A DNA stretch of 64,000 nt from Chitinophaga silvisoli (GTDB lineage: Bacteria; Bacteroidota; Bacteroidia; Chitinophagales; Chitinophagaceae), in NCBI RefSeq assembly GCF_003412465.1, contig NZ_QTJV01000001.1, forward strand, positions 1,302,001 to 1,366,000, given 5' to 3'. Positions within the stretch are counted from its first letter, which is position 1. Each line of letters starts with the position of its first letter. A program made the position numbers and the translations under genes. The notes beneath the pieces are model-generated. The model saw nothing but the letters and a program-made list of their open reading frames with translations, did not search any database and was not told the DNA's origin. Below are positions 52,979-62,595 of this stretch, piece after piece.

Positions 52979-53383
52979 ATGACTATGCTACACATCACAG
53001 ACCAGTTCAACCATGTAGACCAGTTTTTCTCATTGCTGGATGCAACAATTGCCGAGATCAGGTTTGCATCTCCTGTCAGGATGAGAACCGTGAAGGAATT
53101 TGCAGCCACTATGGAGCTACATCCCAATTACCTGAATACCTTGCTCAAGAAATATACAGGAGAAAATGTGAGCTCTCACATTCGCAGGCGTTTGCTGGAT
53201 GTATCCAAGAATTTATTGTTGGAAACGGACTGGTATGTGCAGGATATCAGTTATTGTGTAGGGTTTTCTGACCAACCTAATTTCAATATGTTTTTCAAGA
53301 AGAACGTGGGGCATACGCCTTCGGAATTTAGAAGACTCGCTGTTGCCATAGACAACAGCGAGTCTGTATCAGCTATTCTTTGA
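52979..53383 (+). CDS. AraC-type HTH protein (stand-alone DNA-binding domain)
   Basis: A 134-residue protein dominated by the AraC double helix-turn-helix (VKEFAATMELHPNYLNTLLK, then VQDISYCVGFSDQPNFNMFF, ending GHTPSEFRRL). The start can be ATG 52979 or 52985. A GACCTTTG element lies at 52954-52961, and the same GACCTTTGTTT occurs before the sigma-54 activator gene at 51502. The last 15 codons read through a perfect hairpin and overlap the convergent WG-repeat gene by 11 bases. Confidence 0.88.
   Translation: MTMLHITDQFNHVDQFFSLLDATIAEIRFASPVRMRTVKEFAATMELHPNYLNTLLKKYTGENVSSHIRRRLLDVSKNLLLETDWYVQDISYCVGFSDQPNFNMFFKKNVGHTPSEFRRLAVAIDNSESVSAIL
53334..53364. terminator. Perfect hairpin inside the 3' end of the AraC-type gene
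   Basis: Arms GACTCGCTGTTG (53334-53345) and CAACAGCGAGTC (53353-53364), 7-base loop. Its position suits the 3' ends of both convergent genes, but it lies within coding sequence on the plus strand. Confidence 0.6.
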
Positions 53384-54593
53384 TACCTGGTATAAAAATT
53401 TCTCCGGTATTCTTGTCCATATAACCTTTCTGTCCGTTGGGCATTTCTACCAGCAGGGCATTCCTGTCATGGTCTTCATCCAGGATTGCTTTCAGTACGG
53501 GCTTTTTTAGTTCCTTCATGGAGGCAGCTACCACTACACCTTTCTTATTATCTAAATAGGTCTCAATGAAAGCATAACGGCCCACCATGTCTTCCCTGAA
53601 GTGTACATCATCGTAAATAAACGGTAACAATACTTTGCCACTCATATCGATCACCCCTGTTTTACCATCTTTTACTGCTTTAATCTTGGAGGGGAAGTTT
53701 TTATCATTTGGATAATAAGACAGGTATTCCAGGTTGGTATATCCATTCAGATCAGTACTATCCAGGCCCTTGTATTTGTTGGTCTCACGGTTTTCCAGTA
53801 CTACACGCCATTTATCGTTTCCCAGTTTATAGATGTACATATCTTTGGCTTTCTTATTCAGCACTTCACCTTCTGCCGGCATTGCGGAAGTGGGTTTATC
53901 CTGTACATTGCCGGGAGATGCGGTATGGAAGCTGGCATCATAATAGAAAACTTTGTCGTCGCCTTTCTTTGCTGCTACATACACGGTATTGCCTGCATAC
54001 ACTTCTTCAATATCATCGTATTCGGGTTTCAGAATTTCCCTGCCGCTGGTTACGTCTATCACACCATAGGTGTCGCCTGCAACGATGAGTGCATATTGAT
54101 CCAATGCCGGATCATTGAAGCCGGTAACCTGGTTATACTTCCCGCCCTGCATTTTGCCCGCCTGCGCGTCAAAGATGCCCATTTTCCCGTCTTTGTTTAC
54201 GAAGTAATAACTACCCTTAGCGTAGCTGGATCTTTCCGGTAAAACGTCTGTAAAGAGGCCTCCGATCGGTTTGTCATTGCGGATATCTATGATCTGATAG
54301 CCTTTGATATTCCTGGCGATGGCGGTGTAGTCCTGAAAAGCATTGGTAATATTTGTATAAGAAGGGTTAATTAGCACAGCGCCATTGGTATTGATCAATC
54401 CAACTTTTTTATTACTTTCTACACGGGCGTAGCCGTTTCTGAATACGTCAATGGTATCAAATTGTGGCTTCAGCAGCACACTTTTGTTTTTATCAGTCAG
54501 GCCCCATTTGCCTTTTTCGGTATAGGGATAGGGTCCCTGTGCCTTGCACCAGATGCTTAACAACAGCACCGGTAAGAAATATGCGGTTTTCAT
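53373..54593 (-). CDS. WG-repeat protein, exported
   Basis: A 406-residue exported protein (signal near MKTAYFLPVLLLSIWCKAQ). It is built of WG repeats, of which GKWGLTDKNKSVLLKPQFD, KKVGLINTNGAVLINPSYTN, GKMGIFDAQAG and GKTGVIDMSGKVLLPFIYDD are clear. WG repeats form beta-hairpin arrays used in protein binding; the function is unknown. ATG 54593 is chosen to give the signal peptide. It follows the glucokinase gene by 53 bases on the same strand. Confidence 0.88.
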   Translation of the reverse strand: MKTAYFLPVLLLSIWCKAQGPYPYTEKGKWGLTDKNKSVLLKPQFDTIDVFRNGYARVESNKKVGLINTNGAVLINPSYTNITNAFQDYTAIARNIKGYQIIDIRNDKPIGGLFTDVLPERSSYAKGSYYFVNKDGKMGIFDAQAGKMQGGKYNQVTGFNDPALDQYALIVAGDTYGVIDVTSGREILKPEYDDIEEVYAGNTVYVAAKKGDDKVFYYDASFHTASPGNVQDKPTSAMPAEGEVLNKKAKDMYIYKLGNDKWRVVLENRETNKYKGLDSTDLNGYTNLEYLSYYPNDKNFPSKIKAVKDGKTGVIDMSGKVLLPFIYDDVHFREDMVGRYAFIETYLDNKKGVVVAASMKELKKPVLKAILDEDHDRNALLVEMPNGQKGYMDKNTGEIFIPGIKE

Positions 54594-54646
54594 AGGTATG
54601 TGATTGATTGTGTTGGAGTAAAAATAGGGAAAAATTATAATATAAA

Positions 54647-55669
54647 TCAGCACTTATTGATCGCATACCAGGCAGCCCCTGTCAGAGCCGTCTTTTCGTT
54701 GAGGATTATTTGTACCGGAATATCTTCCAGCAGGGGTTTCATCCGGCCTTTTTCCCGGAAGGCTTTCATAAAAGCACCGTAATCAATTTTCTTTACATTT
54801 TTGGGTACAATACCGCCCCCGATGTAGATGCCGCCTGTGGCTTTCGCCTTCAGCGCCAGGTTGCCGGCTTCTGTGGCCAGGTATCGGAAGAAAATGCGCA
54901 TGGTCTCCACACAAATCGCCACCGTATCACCATTTTCACTGATTTCTGCAGCTACATCATGTACGGCCATCCGGTCCAGCAACCAGCCCGGGGCATCCAT
55001 ATCCCTTTCTTCTTTCAGGAAGTTGAAGATATTTACAATACCAGGACCGCTTAGTACACGCTCCCAGCTGACATGACCAAATTTTCTGCGCAGGTAAACC
55101 AGCAGGTCATCATCCAGTTCTGTAATAGGAGAAAAGTCGCTGTGTCCCCCTTCTGTAGCGAAAGGGAAATAATGCGTGCCATCCCAGAATAAGCCGGCTT
55201 CACCGAGGCCTGTACCCGGCGAGATCAGGGCAATATTTCCTTTTTGCGGATGCCCTGTATGCAGAGAATGAATATCAATTTGTTCCAGGGTAGCAAGGCC
55301 ATAAGCATTGGCTTCCAGGTCGTTTACAATGAAAACCGGGTGATTGTCAAACTGAGCAGACAGCTGAGCTGCATCCATTTCCCAGTGAACATTGGTGATC
55401 TTTGCTTTTCCATCCTGAACCGGGCCCGCTACGCCAAGGCAAATACGATCCGGGATAGCTTCGCTGCCGAGAAATTTTTCTATAAGGGCATTGGGGCCTT
55501 TAAAATCTTTCGTGGGGTATTTTTCTTCCTTTGTAAGGGCGAGCTTGCTGCCGTCGTATTTGTAAAGTGCCAGGTTAGATTTGGTACCGCCTATGTCAGC
55601 GGCAAGCAGGGTATGAGGTGGGTGGGTAGAAGGGCTGGAGTGGCCCGAAGATATGCCAATGGGTATCAT
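54647..55669 (-). CDS. glk: Glucokinase
   Basis: A 340-residue ATP-dependent hexokinase of the bacterial Glk family (PF02685-like). The N-terminal phosphate motif is LLAADIGGTKSNLALYKYDG; the sugar-binding region has VFIVNDLEANAYGL, ISPGTGLGEAGLF and FATEGGHSDFSP; a C-terminal GGIYIGGGIVPK closes the adenosine site. It phosphorylates glucose to glucose-6-phosphate. The N-terminal extension before LLAAD (about 20 residues, Ser/His/Pro-rich) is unusual; the true start could be later, but no good ATG is present there. Confidence 0.92.
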   Translation of the reverse strand: MIPIGISSGHSSPSTHPPHTLLAADIGGTKSNLALYKYDGSKLALTKEEKYPTKDFKGPNALIEKFLGSEAIPDRICLGVAGPVQDGKAKITNVHWEMDAAQLSAQFDNHPVFIVNDLEANAYGLATLEQIDIHSLHTGHPQKGNIALISPGTGLGEAGLFWDGTHYFPFATEGGHSDFSPITELDDDLLVYLRRKFGHVSWERVLSGPGIVNIFNFLKEERDMDAPGWLLDRMAVHDVAAEISENGDTVAICVETMRIFFRYLATEAGNLALKAKATGGIYIGGGIVPKNVKKIDYGAFMKAFREKGRMKPLLEDIPVQIILNEKTALTGAAWYAINKC

Positions 55670-55735
55670 TCGTTTTTCATTTGTTTACATAATTAAGTTA
55701 GTTTATTTTCATGGGATAGCAAACCACCACCACTT

Positions 55736-56347
55736 ATGAACAAATTCAATTTAAGCATTGTCTTGTTGCTCTTTGCTTTCAGCCCGGCCATTGCACAACA
55801 AAAAAGTAACCTGGTTCCTGAAAACAGAATTATCAGCACATTAAAAGAGAAACCCGGCGTACACCTTTCTGCAGCAGAAGGCTCAGGAATCGCCTGGTTG
55901 AAAGATGTCAACTTTACAAACGGAACGATTGAAGTGGATGTAAGAGGAAAAAATGTAAAACAGGGCTCTTTCATCGGTGTCGCCTTTCATGGTGTATCGA
56001 AGAATGATTGCGAAGCCGTTTACTTTCGTCCTTTCAATTTCGTAGCGACAGATAGTCTAGCCCGTATGCACATGGTGCAATATGTACAGGATACCTTGTA
56101 TGGATGGGAGCGATTGAGGGAGGAACATCCCGGCGTGTATGAGAATAAGCTGTCTGCACCTCCGGATCCGAATAACTGGTTTCATGTAAAGGTGGTAGTG
56201 GAAGGAACTGCTGTAAAGGCTTATGTGAATAACGTTCTTTGCCTCTCTGTGACTTCATTGAATAAAAAGAATACAGGTAAAGTAGGCCTTTGGGTAGGTA
56301 ACTCTTCCGATGGCGATTTCGCGAATTTAAAAATCAGTCATCAATAA
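55736..56347 (+). CDS. Exported protein, DUF1080/LamG-like fold
   Basis: A 203-residue exported protein (signal ends at about AIAQ). The sequence is beta-rich and has the pattern of a concanavalin-like jelly roll as in DUF1080 and LamG proteins (FTNGTIEVDVRGKNVKQGSF, EAVYFRPFNF, NNWFHVKVVVEGTAVKAYVN, TGKVGLWVGNSSDGDFANLK). It probably binds or processes a carbohydrate. The gene is divergent from glucokinase with 66 bases between the starts, and ends at a bidirectional hairpin shared with the glycerol operon. Confidence 0.8.
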   Translation: MNKFNLSIVLLLFAFSPAIAQQKSNLVPENRIISTLKEKPGVHLSAAEGSGIAWLKDVNFTNGTIEVDVRGKNVKQGSFIGVAFHGVSKNDCEAVYFRPFNFVATDSLARMHMVQYVQDTLYGWERLREEHPGVYENKLSAPPDPNNWFHVKVVVEGTAVKAYVNNVLCLSVTSLNKKNTGKVGLWVGNSSDGDFANLKISHQ

Positions 56348-56351
56348 ATAA

Positions 56352-56386
56352 GGAAGTCGCTTTTGCTGTAGGCAGAAGCGACTTCC
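56352..56386. terminator. Bidirectional hairpin between the DUF1080-like and porin genes
   Basis: Arms GGAAGTCGCTTTTGC (56352-56366) and GCAGAAGCGACTTCC (56372-56386), one G-T wobble pair, 5-base loop. No strong T-run. Confidence 0.65.
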
Positions 56387-56429
56387 CTGACAATTTACGA
56401 TTTAGAACCTGTTGTAACCTCTCTCTAAC

Positions 56430-57197
56430 TTAGAAGATATTTGCAATCAGCTGCAACGCACCATACTTCTTCTCCGGGTTGAACATCGCCGTAGCTGAAA
56501 TAGGAACATGATATTTAAATATTGTCAAATCCCTGTTCACTGTAATCCCTGCATTCACCACGTTCGGATGATTGCCATAAAAATTCTTATCCCCGCTAAA
56601 AGAGAATCCACCACCCACAAATGCATGCACATTATATACCTCATCTGCAAACAAGACCTGGTCTACCTGCACATAATGTGAATACGCATTTGCCAGACTA
56701 CTATCCGCTTTATAATAAGTATCCCTGCCCAATACAATTGTATTCCAGCTCAGTGTCAGGGGCAGCTTCATTTTCTGGAAAGTATAAGCAACTCCTACAT
56801 CCACAAAGTGTGAAGTAGTTCCCTTTTTATAATCAAATAAATCAGCATTAGGATAATCACTGAAGTTGTTAATATCCCAGATCGCCGCACTAAACCCTTT
56901 ATTCACATACTTCACATAGTAATCAAACTCCTTGTAATCACCTGTGAAACTGGCACCTCCCCAAAAACCTGCCTGCCAGTGACCATTCTTTGATTTAAAA
57001 TACATATCCACATCAGAGATGGGGGCATTGGATACCTTAAACCCACGCCACAGGTATAAATTTCTGACCTGTAAATTCAGTCCAAACGGCTCATATTTCT
57101 TTTGAGTTGCTGTTGTATCCTTATCCTGCGCACTGACTTTTTGGACAAAGAATATCCCGCATGCAACCGTGAAGGTTGCAATCAATAACTTTTTCAT
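56430..57197 (-). CDS. Outer-membrane protein in the glycerol operon
   Basis: A 255-residue exported protein (signal MKKLLIATFTVACGIFFVQK, cleavage near VSAQ). It is made of short amphipathic strands (FGLNLQVRNLYLWRGFKVSN, QAGFWGGASFTGDYKEFDYY, HFVDVGVAYTFQKMKLPLTL) and ends in an aromatic residue (ANIF), as expected for an outer-membrane beta-barrel of about 12 strands. It lies 8 bases after glpF on the same strand, which suggests a role as outer-membrane channel or receptor for glycerol or glycerophosphodiesters. I do not recognise the exact family. Confidence 0.82.
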   Translation of the reverse strand: MKKLLIATFTVACGIFFVQKVSAQDKDTTATQKKYEPFGLNLQVRNLYLWRGFKVSNAPISDVDMYFKSKNGHWQAGFWGGASFTGDYKEFDYYVKYVNKGFSAAIWDINNFSDYPNADLFDYKKGTTSHFVDVGVAYTFQKMKLPLTLSWNTIVLGRDTYYKADSSLANAYSHYVQVDQVLFADEVYNVHAFVGGGFSFSGDKNFYGNHPNVVNAGITVNRDLTIFKYHVPISATAMFNPEKKYGALQLIANIF

Positions 57198-57205
57198 GAC
57201 GATTC

Positions 57206-57934
57206 TTATTTTAAATACATGAACAATAAAGCCGCCAGTGTTGCACCTACAGCAGGTCCCAACACCGGTATCCAGGCATAACCCCAGTCAGCACCAGCTT
57301 TTGGTTGTTTAAATGGCAGGAGTGCATGTACAATCCTTGGTCCCAGGTCTCTTGCAGGATTAATTGCATAGCCGGTAGTACCTCCCAGTGATAGGCCAAT
57401 CACCCATACCAGGAAAGCTACTGGCAAAGCACCCATGGAACCCATGCCGATAGTTTGTGTGTCTCCTATTTTTGGATCGGTAAAGTAGAGGATAGTGATC
57501 AGCAGTACAAAAGTACCTATCACTTCACTGATGAAATTGCGGCCCGGGTTTCTCACGGCAGGTGCTGTACAAAACGCTGCCTGTTTGGTAGGTCCGTCTT
57601 CTGTGCGGTCAAAATGGTCTTTATAAAATACCCATACCAGGAATGCGCCAAGCATGGCTCCCAGTAACTGTGCGGCCCAGTATACACCTGCAACTGCCAG
57701 ACTGATTTTTCCCAGTATTAACATTGTCAGCGTTACAGCTGGATTCAAATGCGCGCCGGTATAGGGGCCTGCTACACATACACCAACAAATACGGCCAAT
57801 CCCCACGCTGTGGTTATCACAATCCATCCACCTCCATTTCCTTTCGTATCCTTCAATACCACATTTGCAACCACACCATTGCCCAATAAAATGAGCAAAG
57901 CTGTACCTATAAATTCTGCAATAAACGGTGTCAT
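57206..57934 (-). CDS. glpF: Glycerol uptake facilitator (aquaglyceroporin)
   Basis: A 242-residue inner-membrane channel of the MIP family that lets glycerol pass by facilitated diffusion. The two half-helix motifs are HLNPAVTLTML and YAINPARDLGPRIVHALLPF, so both NPA boxes are intact; the Asp after the second NPA (NPARD) is the mark of glycerol-conducting members. Six transmembrane segments are visible. It is the third gene of the glp unit. Confidence 0.95.
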   Translation of the reverse strand: MTPFIAEFIGTALLILLGNGVVANVVLKDTKGNGGGWIVITTAWGLAVFVGVCVAGPYTGAHLNPAVTLTMLILGKISLAVAGVYWAAQLLGAMLGAFLVWVFYKDHFDRTEDGPTKQAAFCTAPAVRNPGRNFISEVIGTFVLLITILYFTDPKIGDTQTIGMGSMGALPVAFLVWVIGLSLGGTTGYAINPARDLGPRIVHALLPFKQPKAGADWGYAWIPVLGPAVGATLAALLFMYLK

Positions 57935-58059
57935 AACTTGATGATTAATTTAGTGGTGCTATTTCCTCTGAAACTATTGTGCAGGTGTTTTTCATAAACT
58001 GGTTATGGTACACATTTTTTTCAAAGTGGAATAGGTGAAATATGTTTAGTTTCAGTATA

Positions 58060-58088
58060 GCCTGCTCCGTAAGGTTTACGGAGTCAGG
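58060..58088 (-). terminator. Hairpin between glpK and glpF
   Basis: Arms GCCTGCTCCGTAA (58060-58072) and TTACGGAGTCAGGC (58075-58088) pair with one bulged T. It lies just after the glpK stop. Without a T-run it may be an attenuator or mRNA-stability element rather than a full stop. Confidence 0.5.
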
Positions 58089-58100
58089 CGCTCTTCATGA

Positions 58101-59606
<1,506 letters not shown>

Positions 59607-59617
59607 TCAGTTTTTTA

Positions 59618-59733
59618 ATTTTGTTCCAAAGAGCGGATAGCATATCTACCGCCTACTCCCCTGGGGGGAAACCTGATTTTGTTCCAATGAAGCGGGTAGC
59701 TAATTCCCCGCTTTACTCCCTTCGGGGATACTC
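59618..59733. repeat. Two tandem structured repeats between glpD and glpK
   Basis: Two copies, offset by 58 bases, start with ATTTTGTTCCAA at 59618 and 59676. Each contains a GCGG-TAG to CTA-CCGC or AAGCGGG to CCCCGCTT hairpin and a second small CTCCC-loop-GGGG hairpin. They are diverged in detail but share the order of elements. Confidence 0.75.
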
Positions 59734-59772
59734 TAAAATTGTATAAGTATAACGTGGTGGGTATACGCTGAA

Positions 59773-61335
59773 TTAATTCAGCGTATATCCCTTCGCAAGT
59801 GTTTCAAAATCTTTAAGCTCTGCCTGAATCCAGGCGGCATCTCTGTTTAATTCTCTGGCCATTAATTGTGCTACGACTGGTGCAGCAGCAATCGCTGCGT
59901 GTACATCCAGGAAGAGTAAGCGAAGACGGCGTCCCAGCACATCTTCCACACGACGGGCATACTCATTCCGGATCGCCCAGATTACCATTGCTTTATTGTA
60001 TGGGAAGTTAGGCACAAGCAGCTCTCCAAGCGAATGATCTTCAGCAACCAGTTTATTGATAGCAGTCATATCTGCACCATAAAAACGCAGGGGATCATTC
60101 TCATCGCTCGTTTGTACATAACCGTGAATAGGCAGGTGTTCAGTCTTACATTCCTTTGCACTCAATACACCTGTTTCAATTGCTTTATCAATTGTATCCT
60201 GTGCCATCCTGCGGAAGGTAGTCCACTTACCACCGGTAATGGTAATCAGGCCGGATTCAGATACAATGATTTTATGACTACGTGATATTTCTTTTGTTTT
60301 AGCACCATCTTTACTAGGTGCAGCCAGTGGACGTAAACCGGCAAATACCGCCAGCACATCCTTACGGGTTGGCTTTTTTACCAGGTACTTTGCAGCTGTG
60401 TTGAGAATGAACTCAATTTCCTGCTCCAGGGCATGTGGTTCCAGTTCCGGATGATCCCGCAGGGTATCTGTTGTACCCACGATCAGTTTGCCATGCCAGG
60501 GCACAGCAAATAAAACGCGGCCGTCGTCAGTTTCAGGAATCATGAGTGCATTGTCGCCAGGCAAAAAAGAATGATCCAGGGTGATGTGTACTCCCTGGCT
60601 GGGACGAACCATGTGTGGAGCATCGGGGCGATCCATGTGCAATATGTTGTCAACATACACGCCGGTAGCATTGATCACTACTTTACCATGAGCTTCGTAA
60701 GTATTACCTGTTTCGATGTCTTTCGCAACAATCCCATTCACTTTCTTATTGTTATCTTTCAATAAGCCTGTTACTTTAACGTAGTTCAGCACAGTCGCTC
60801 CATTTTCGATGGCGGTCTGTGCTACATTCAGTGCCAGGCGGCTGTCGTCAAACTGGCCGTCATGGTATACGACACCACCTTTTAGCCCTTCCTGCCTGAT
60901 AGTAGGCAGCGCTTCGATGGTTTTCTTTTTATTAATATATTTAGAAGCACCCAGGCTTAACTTACCTGCCAGCAGGTCGTAAAATTTCAGACCGATGGTA
61001 TACTTGATGTTATTAAACAAGGAGTAATTCGGAATAACGAAAGTTTCGTTTTTAGTGAGGTGAGGTGCATTTTTCAGTAACAACCCTCTCTCATGGCAAG
61101 CTTCTCTTACCAGTCCGAGATCTCCCTGCGCCATATAGCGCACACCACCATGCACCAGTTTGGTAGCCTTGCTCGAGGTCCCTTTCGAATAGTCTGCCTG
61201 CTCTACCAGCAGGGTTTTATACCCCCTGGTGGCAGCATCCATCGCGATGCCAAGACCCGTTGCGCCGCCGCCGATAACAATAACATCCCATGACTTGGTG
61301 GAGGACAGGTCCGATATTAACTGCATTCTGTTCAT
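59773..61335 (-). CDS. glpD: Glycerol-3-phosphate dehydrogenase (FAD, aerobic type)
   Basis: A 520-residue membrane-associated flavoenzyme that oxidises glycerol 3-phosphate to dihydroxyacetone phosphate and passes electrons to quinone. The FAD-binding Rossmann motif is DVIVIGGGATGLGIAMDAAT, followed by the GlpD segments ATKLVHGGVRYM and GGVVYHDGQFDDSRLALNVA; the C-terminal DAO_C domain is present. It is the first gene of the operon and has the palindrome at 61351-61385 just upstream of its start. Confidence 0.96.
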   Translation of the reverse strand: MNRMQLISDLSSTKSWDVIVIGGGATGLGIAMDAATRGYKTLLVEQADYSKGTSSKATKLVHGGVRYMAQGDLGLVREACHERGLLLKNAPHLTKNETFVIPNYSLFNNIKYTIGLKFYDLLAGKLSLGASKYINKKKTIEALPTIRQEGLKGGVVYHDGQFDDSRLALNVAQTAIENGATVLNYVKVTGLLKDNNKKVNGIVAKDIETGNTYEAHGKVVINATGVYVDNILHMDRPDAPHMVRPSQGVHITLDHSFLPGDNALMIPETDDGRVLFAVPWHGKLIVGTTDTLRDHPELEPHALEQEIEFILNTAAKYLVKKPTRKDVLAVFAGLRPLAAPSKDGAKTKEISRSHKIIVSESGLITITGGKWTTFRRMAQDTIDKAIETGVLSAKECKTEHLPIHGYVQTSDENDPLRFYGADMTAINKLVAEDHSLGELLVPNFPYNKAMVIWAIRNEYARRVEDVLGRRLRLLFLDVHAAIAAAPVVAQLMARELNRDAAWIQAELKDFETLAKGYTLN

Positions 61336-61350
61336 AAAGTAAGGAGTTTA

Positions 61351-61385
61351 AAGCAAAAGAAACTTTCTAAAGGTTTCTTTTGCTT
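61351..61385. promoter_or_regulatory. Long palindrome upstream of glpD (putative GlpR operator or attenuator)
   Basis: AAGCAAAAGAAAC (61351-61363) and GTTTCTTTTGCTT (61373-61385) form a perfect 13-bp inverted repeat 15 bases before the glpD start. The related sequence GTTTCGTTTTG follows at 61396-61406. DeoR-family regulators often bind such TTTCGTTT-like sites; binding here is inferred. Confidence 0.6.
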
Positions 61386-61513
61386 GTATAAAGGTGTTTC
61401 GTTTTGTTATTATTTCCAAATTTTTCTTTGGATTTAAGCTTTTTTTAGGAAAAAAGTCAACCTTGTATTACTTTTCAGTTACTATTTTACCAATTTAATA
61501 CCAAGCCAGAGTT

Positions 61514-62284
61514 ATGAAATTCGAATCTATGGCACAGCGGCATGCCTATATCCTGGAACGGCTGCAGACGGAGGGGAATGTGAGGGTGGCCGATTTGTTT
61601 GAGGCATTGGATGTTTCAGCTGTGACAATCCGTAAGGATCTGAAAATGTTGGAGGACAAGAAGTTATTGTTTCGTACACATGGAAATATAAGCAGGGCGA
61701 ACCCCTATACAAAAGATAGGAACGTAAACGAAAAAGAAAACATCCTGGCTGACCAGAAGACCCGCATTGGCAAGCGGGCCGCGGAAATGATTGAGCCGGA
61801 TGACGCTATTATAATTGCTTCGGGCACAACCGTATTACAGGTAGCGAAAGCTATTCCCGAGGAGCTACGGGTAACCGTGCTTACCTCGGCAATGAATATT
61901 TCTATGGCATTGCTGGACAAACCCAATATTGAGATTGTTCAGCTGGGAGGGATCGTGCGTAAGACATCTACTTCTGTAACGGGTACTTATGCCGAAGGAA
62001 TCCTGGATCATTTTACCTGCAGTAAATTGTTCCTGGGGGTAGACGGGATCGATATGGAACAAGGGTGTACTACATCCAATATGATGGAAGCACTACTCAA
62101 TAAAGCCATGATCCGTACTGCCCAGAAGACCATCATCGTGACTGATTCTTCGAAGTTTGGCAAGCGGGGATTTGGAAAGATTTGCCCTTTGGGCGATATA
62201 GATCAAATTATTACAGATGATGGAATTAGTCCTGCAATGATGCGGGACCTTGAAAACATGGGGGTAGAAGTAATTATTGTTTAG
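61514..62284 (+). CDS. DeoR/GlpR-family transcriptional regulator
   Basis: A 256-residue regulator with an N-terminal DeoR helix-turn-helix (RHAYILERLQTEGNVRVADL, VSAVTIRKDLKMLEDKKLLF) and a C-terminal DeoR sensor domain (IGKRAAEMIEPDDAIIIASG, VTVLTSAMNISMALLDKPNI, KTIIVTDSSKFGKRGFGKIC). The family senses phosphorylated sugars; with glpD divergent from it, glycerol 3-phosphate is the likely signal, so it is probably GlpR. It would repress the glpDKF unit from the palindromes in between. Confidence 0.92.
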   Translation: MKFESMAQRHAYILERLQTEGNVRVADLFEALDVSAVTIRKDLKMLEDKKLLFRTHGNISRANPYTKDRNVNEKENILADQKTRIGKRAAEMIEPDDAIIIASGTTVLQVAKAIPEELRVTVLTSAMNISMALLDKPNIEIVQLGGIVRKTSTSVTGTYAEGILDHFTCSKLFLGVDGIDMEQGCTTSNMMEALLNKAMIRTAQKTIIVTDSSKFGKRGFGKICPLGDIDQIITDDGISPAMMRDLENMGVEVIIV

Positions 62285-62595
62285 TGAGTATTCCGGTAAG
62301 TAGATCCTGGTTATGGATGACAATAATCTAAGCGTTATTTTATCTTTCTATAACATTAAAAAAAAAGGCTTTTGCACCAGCAAAAGCCTTTTTTTAATGA
62401 TGAAGGCCAACCCGGGAAGGTGGCCTTCTATTGCGTTGCTTCCCGCTCTGATTCGGGTTGCTGCTTTGTCGTAAAAAGAGGGTTAACAAACGACGAAAGC
62501 TATATAATTGCCCAATGGTTCAGGGCAAGTGTGGTTATTATGAGGAACTATCTCGTTACCAATGAATGCTGAGGGCTTGCATAGGAGAAGGAGGT
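62285..62595. other. Intergenic region with terminator and further hairpins
   Basis: No convincing gene in these 311 bases. A strong terminator lies at 62361-62394. After it come a GAAGGCCA/TGGCCTTC hairpin (62402-62409 and 62421-62428) and a weaker CCCG/CGGG one. The remainder up to the FecR gene shows nothing. Confidence 0.5.
62355..62395. terminator. Terminator after the DeoR gene
   Basis: A 15-bp stem, arms AAAAAAGGCTTTTGC (62361-62375) and GCAAAAGCCTTTTTT (62380-62394), loop ACCA, with T-run; usable in both directions. Confidence 0.92.

Noticed and set aside
62372..62572. Plus-strand open frame of 66 residues
   Set aside because: It starts inside a terminator hairpin and has no coding-like features.
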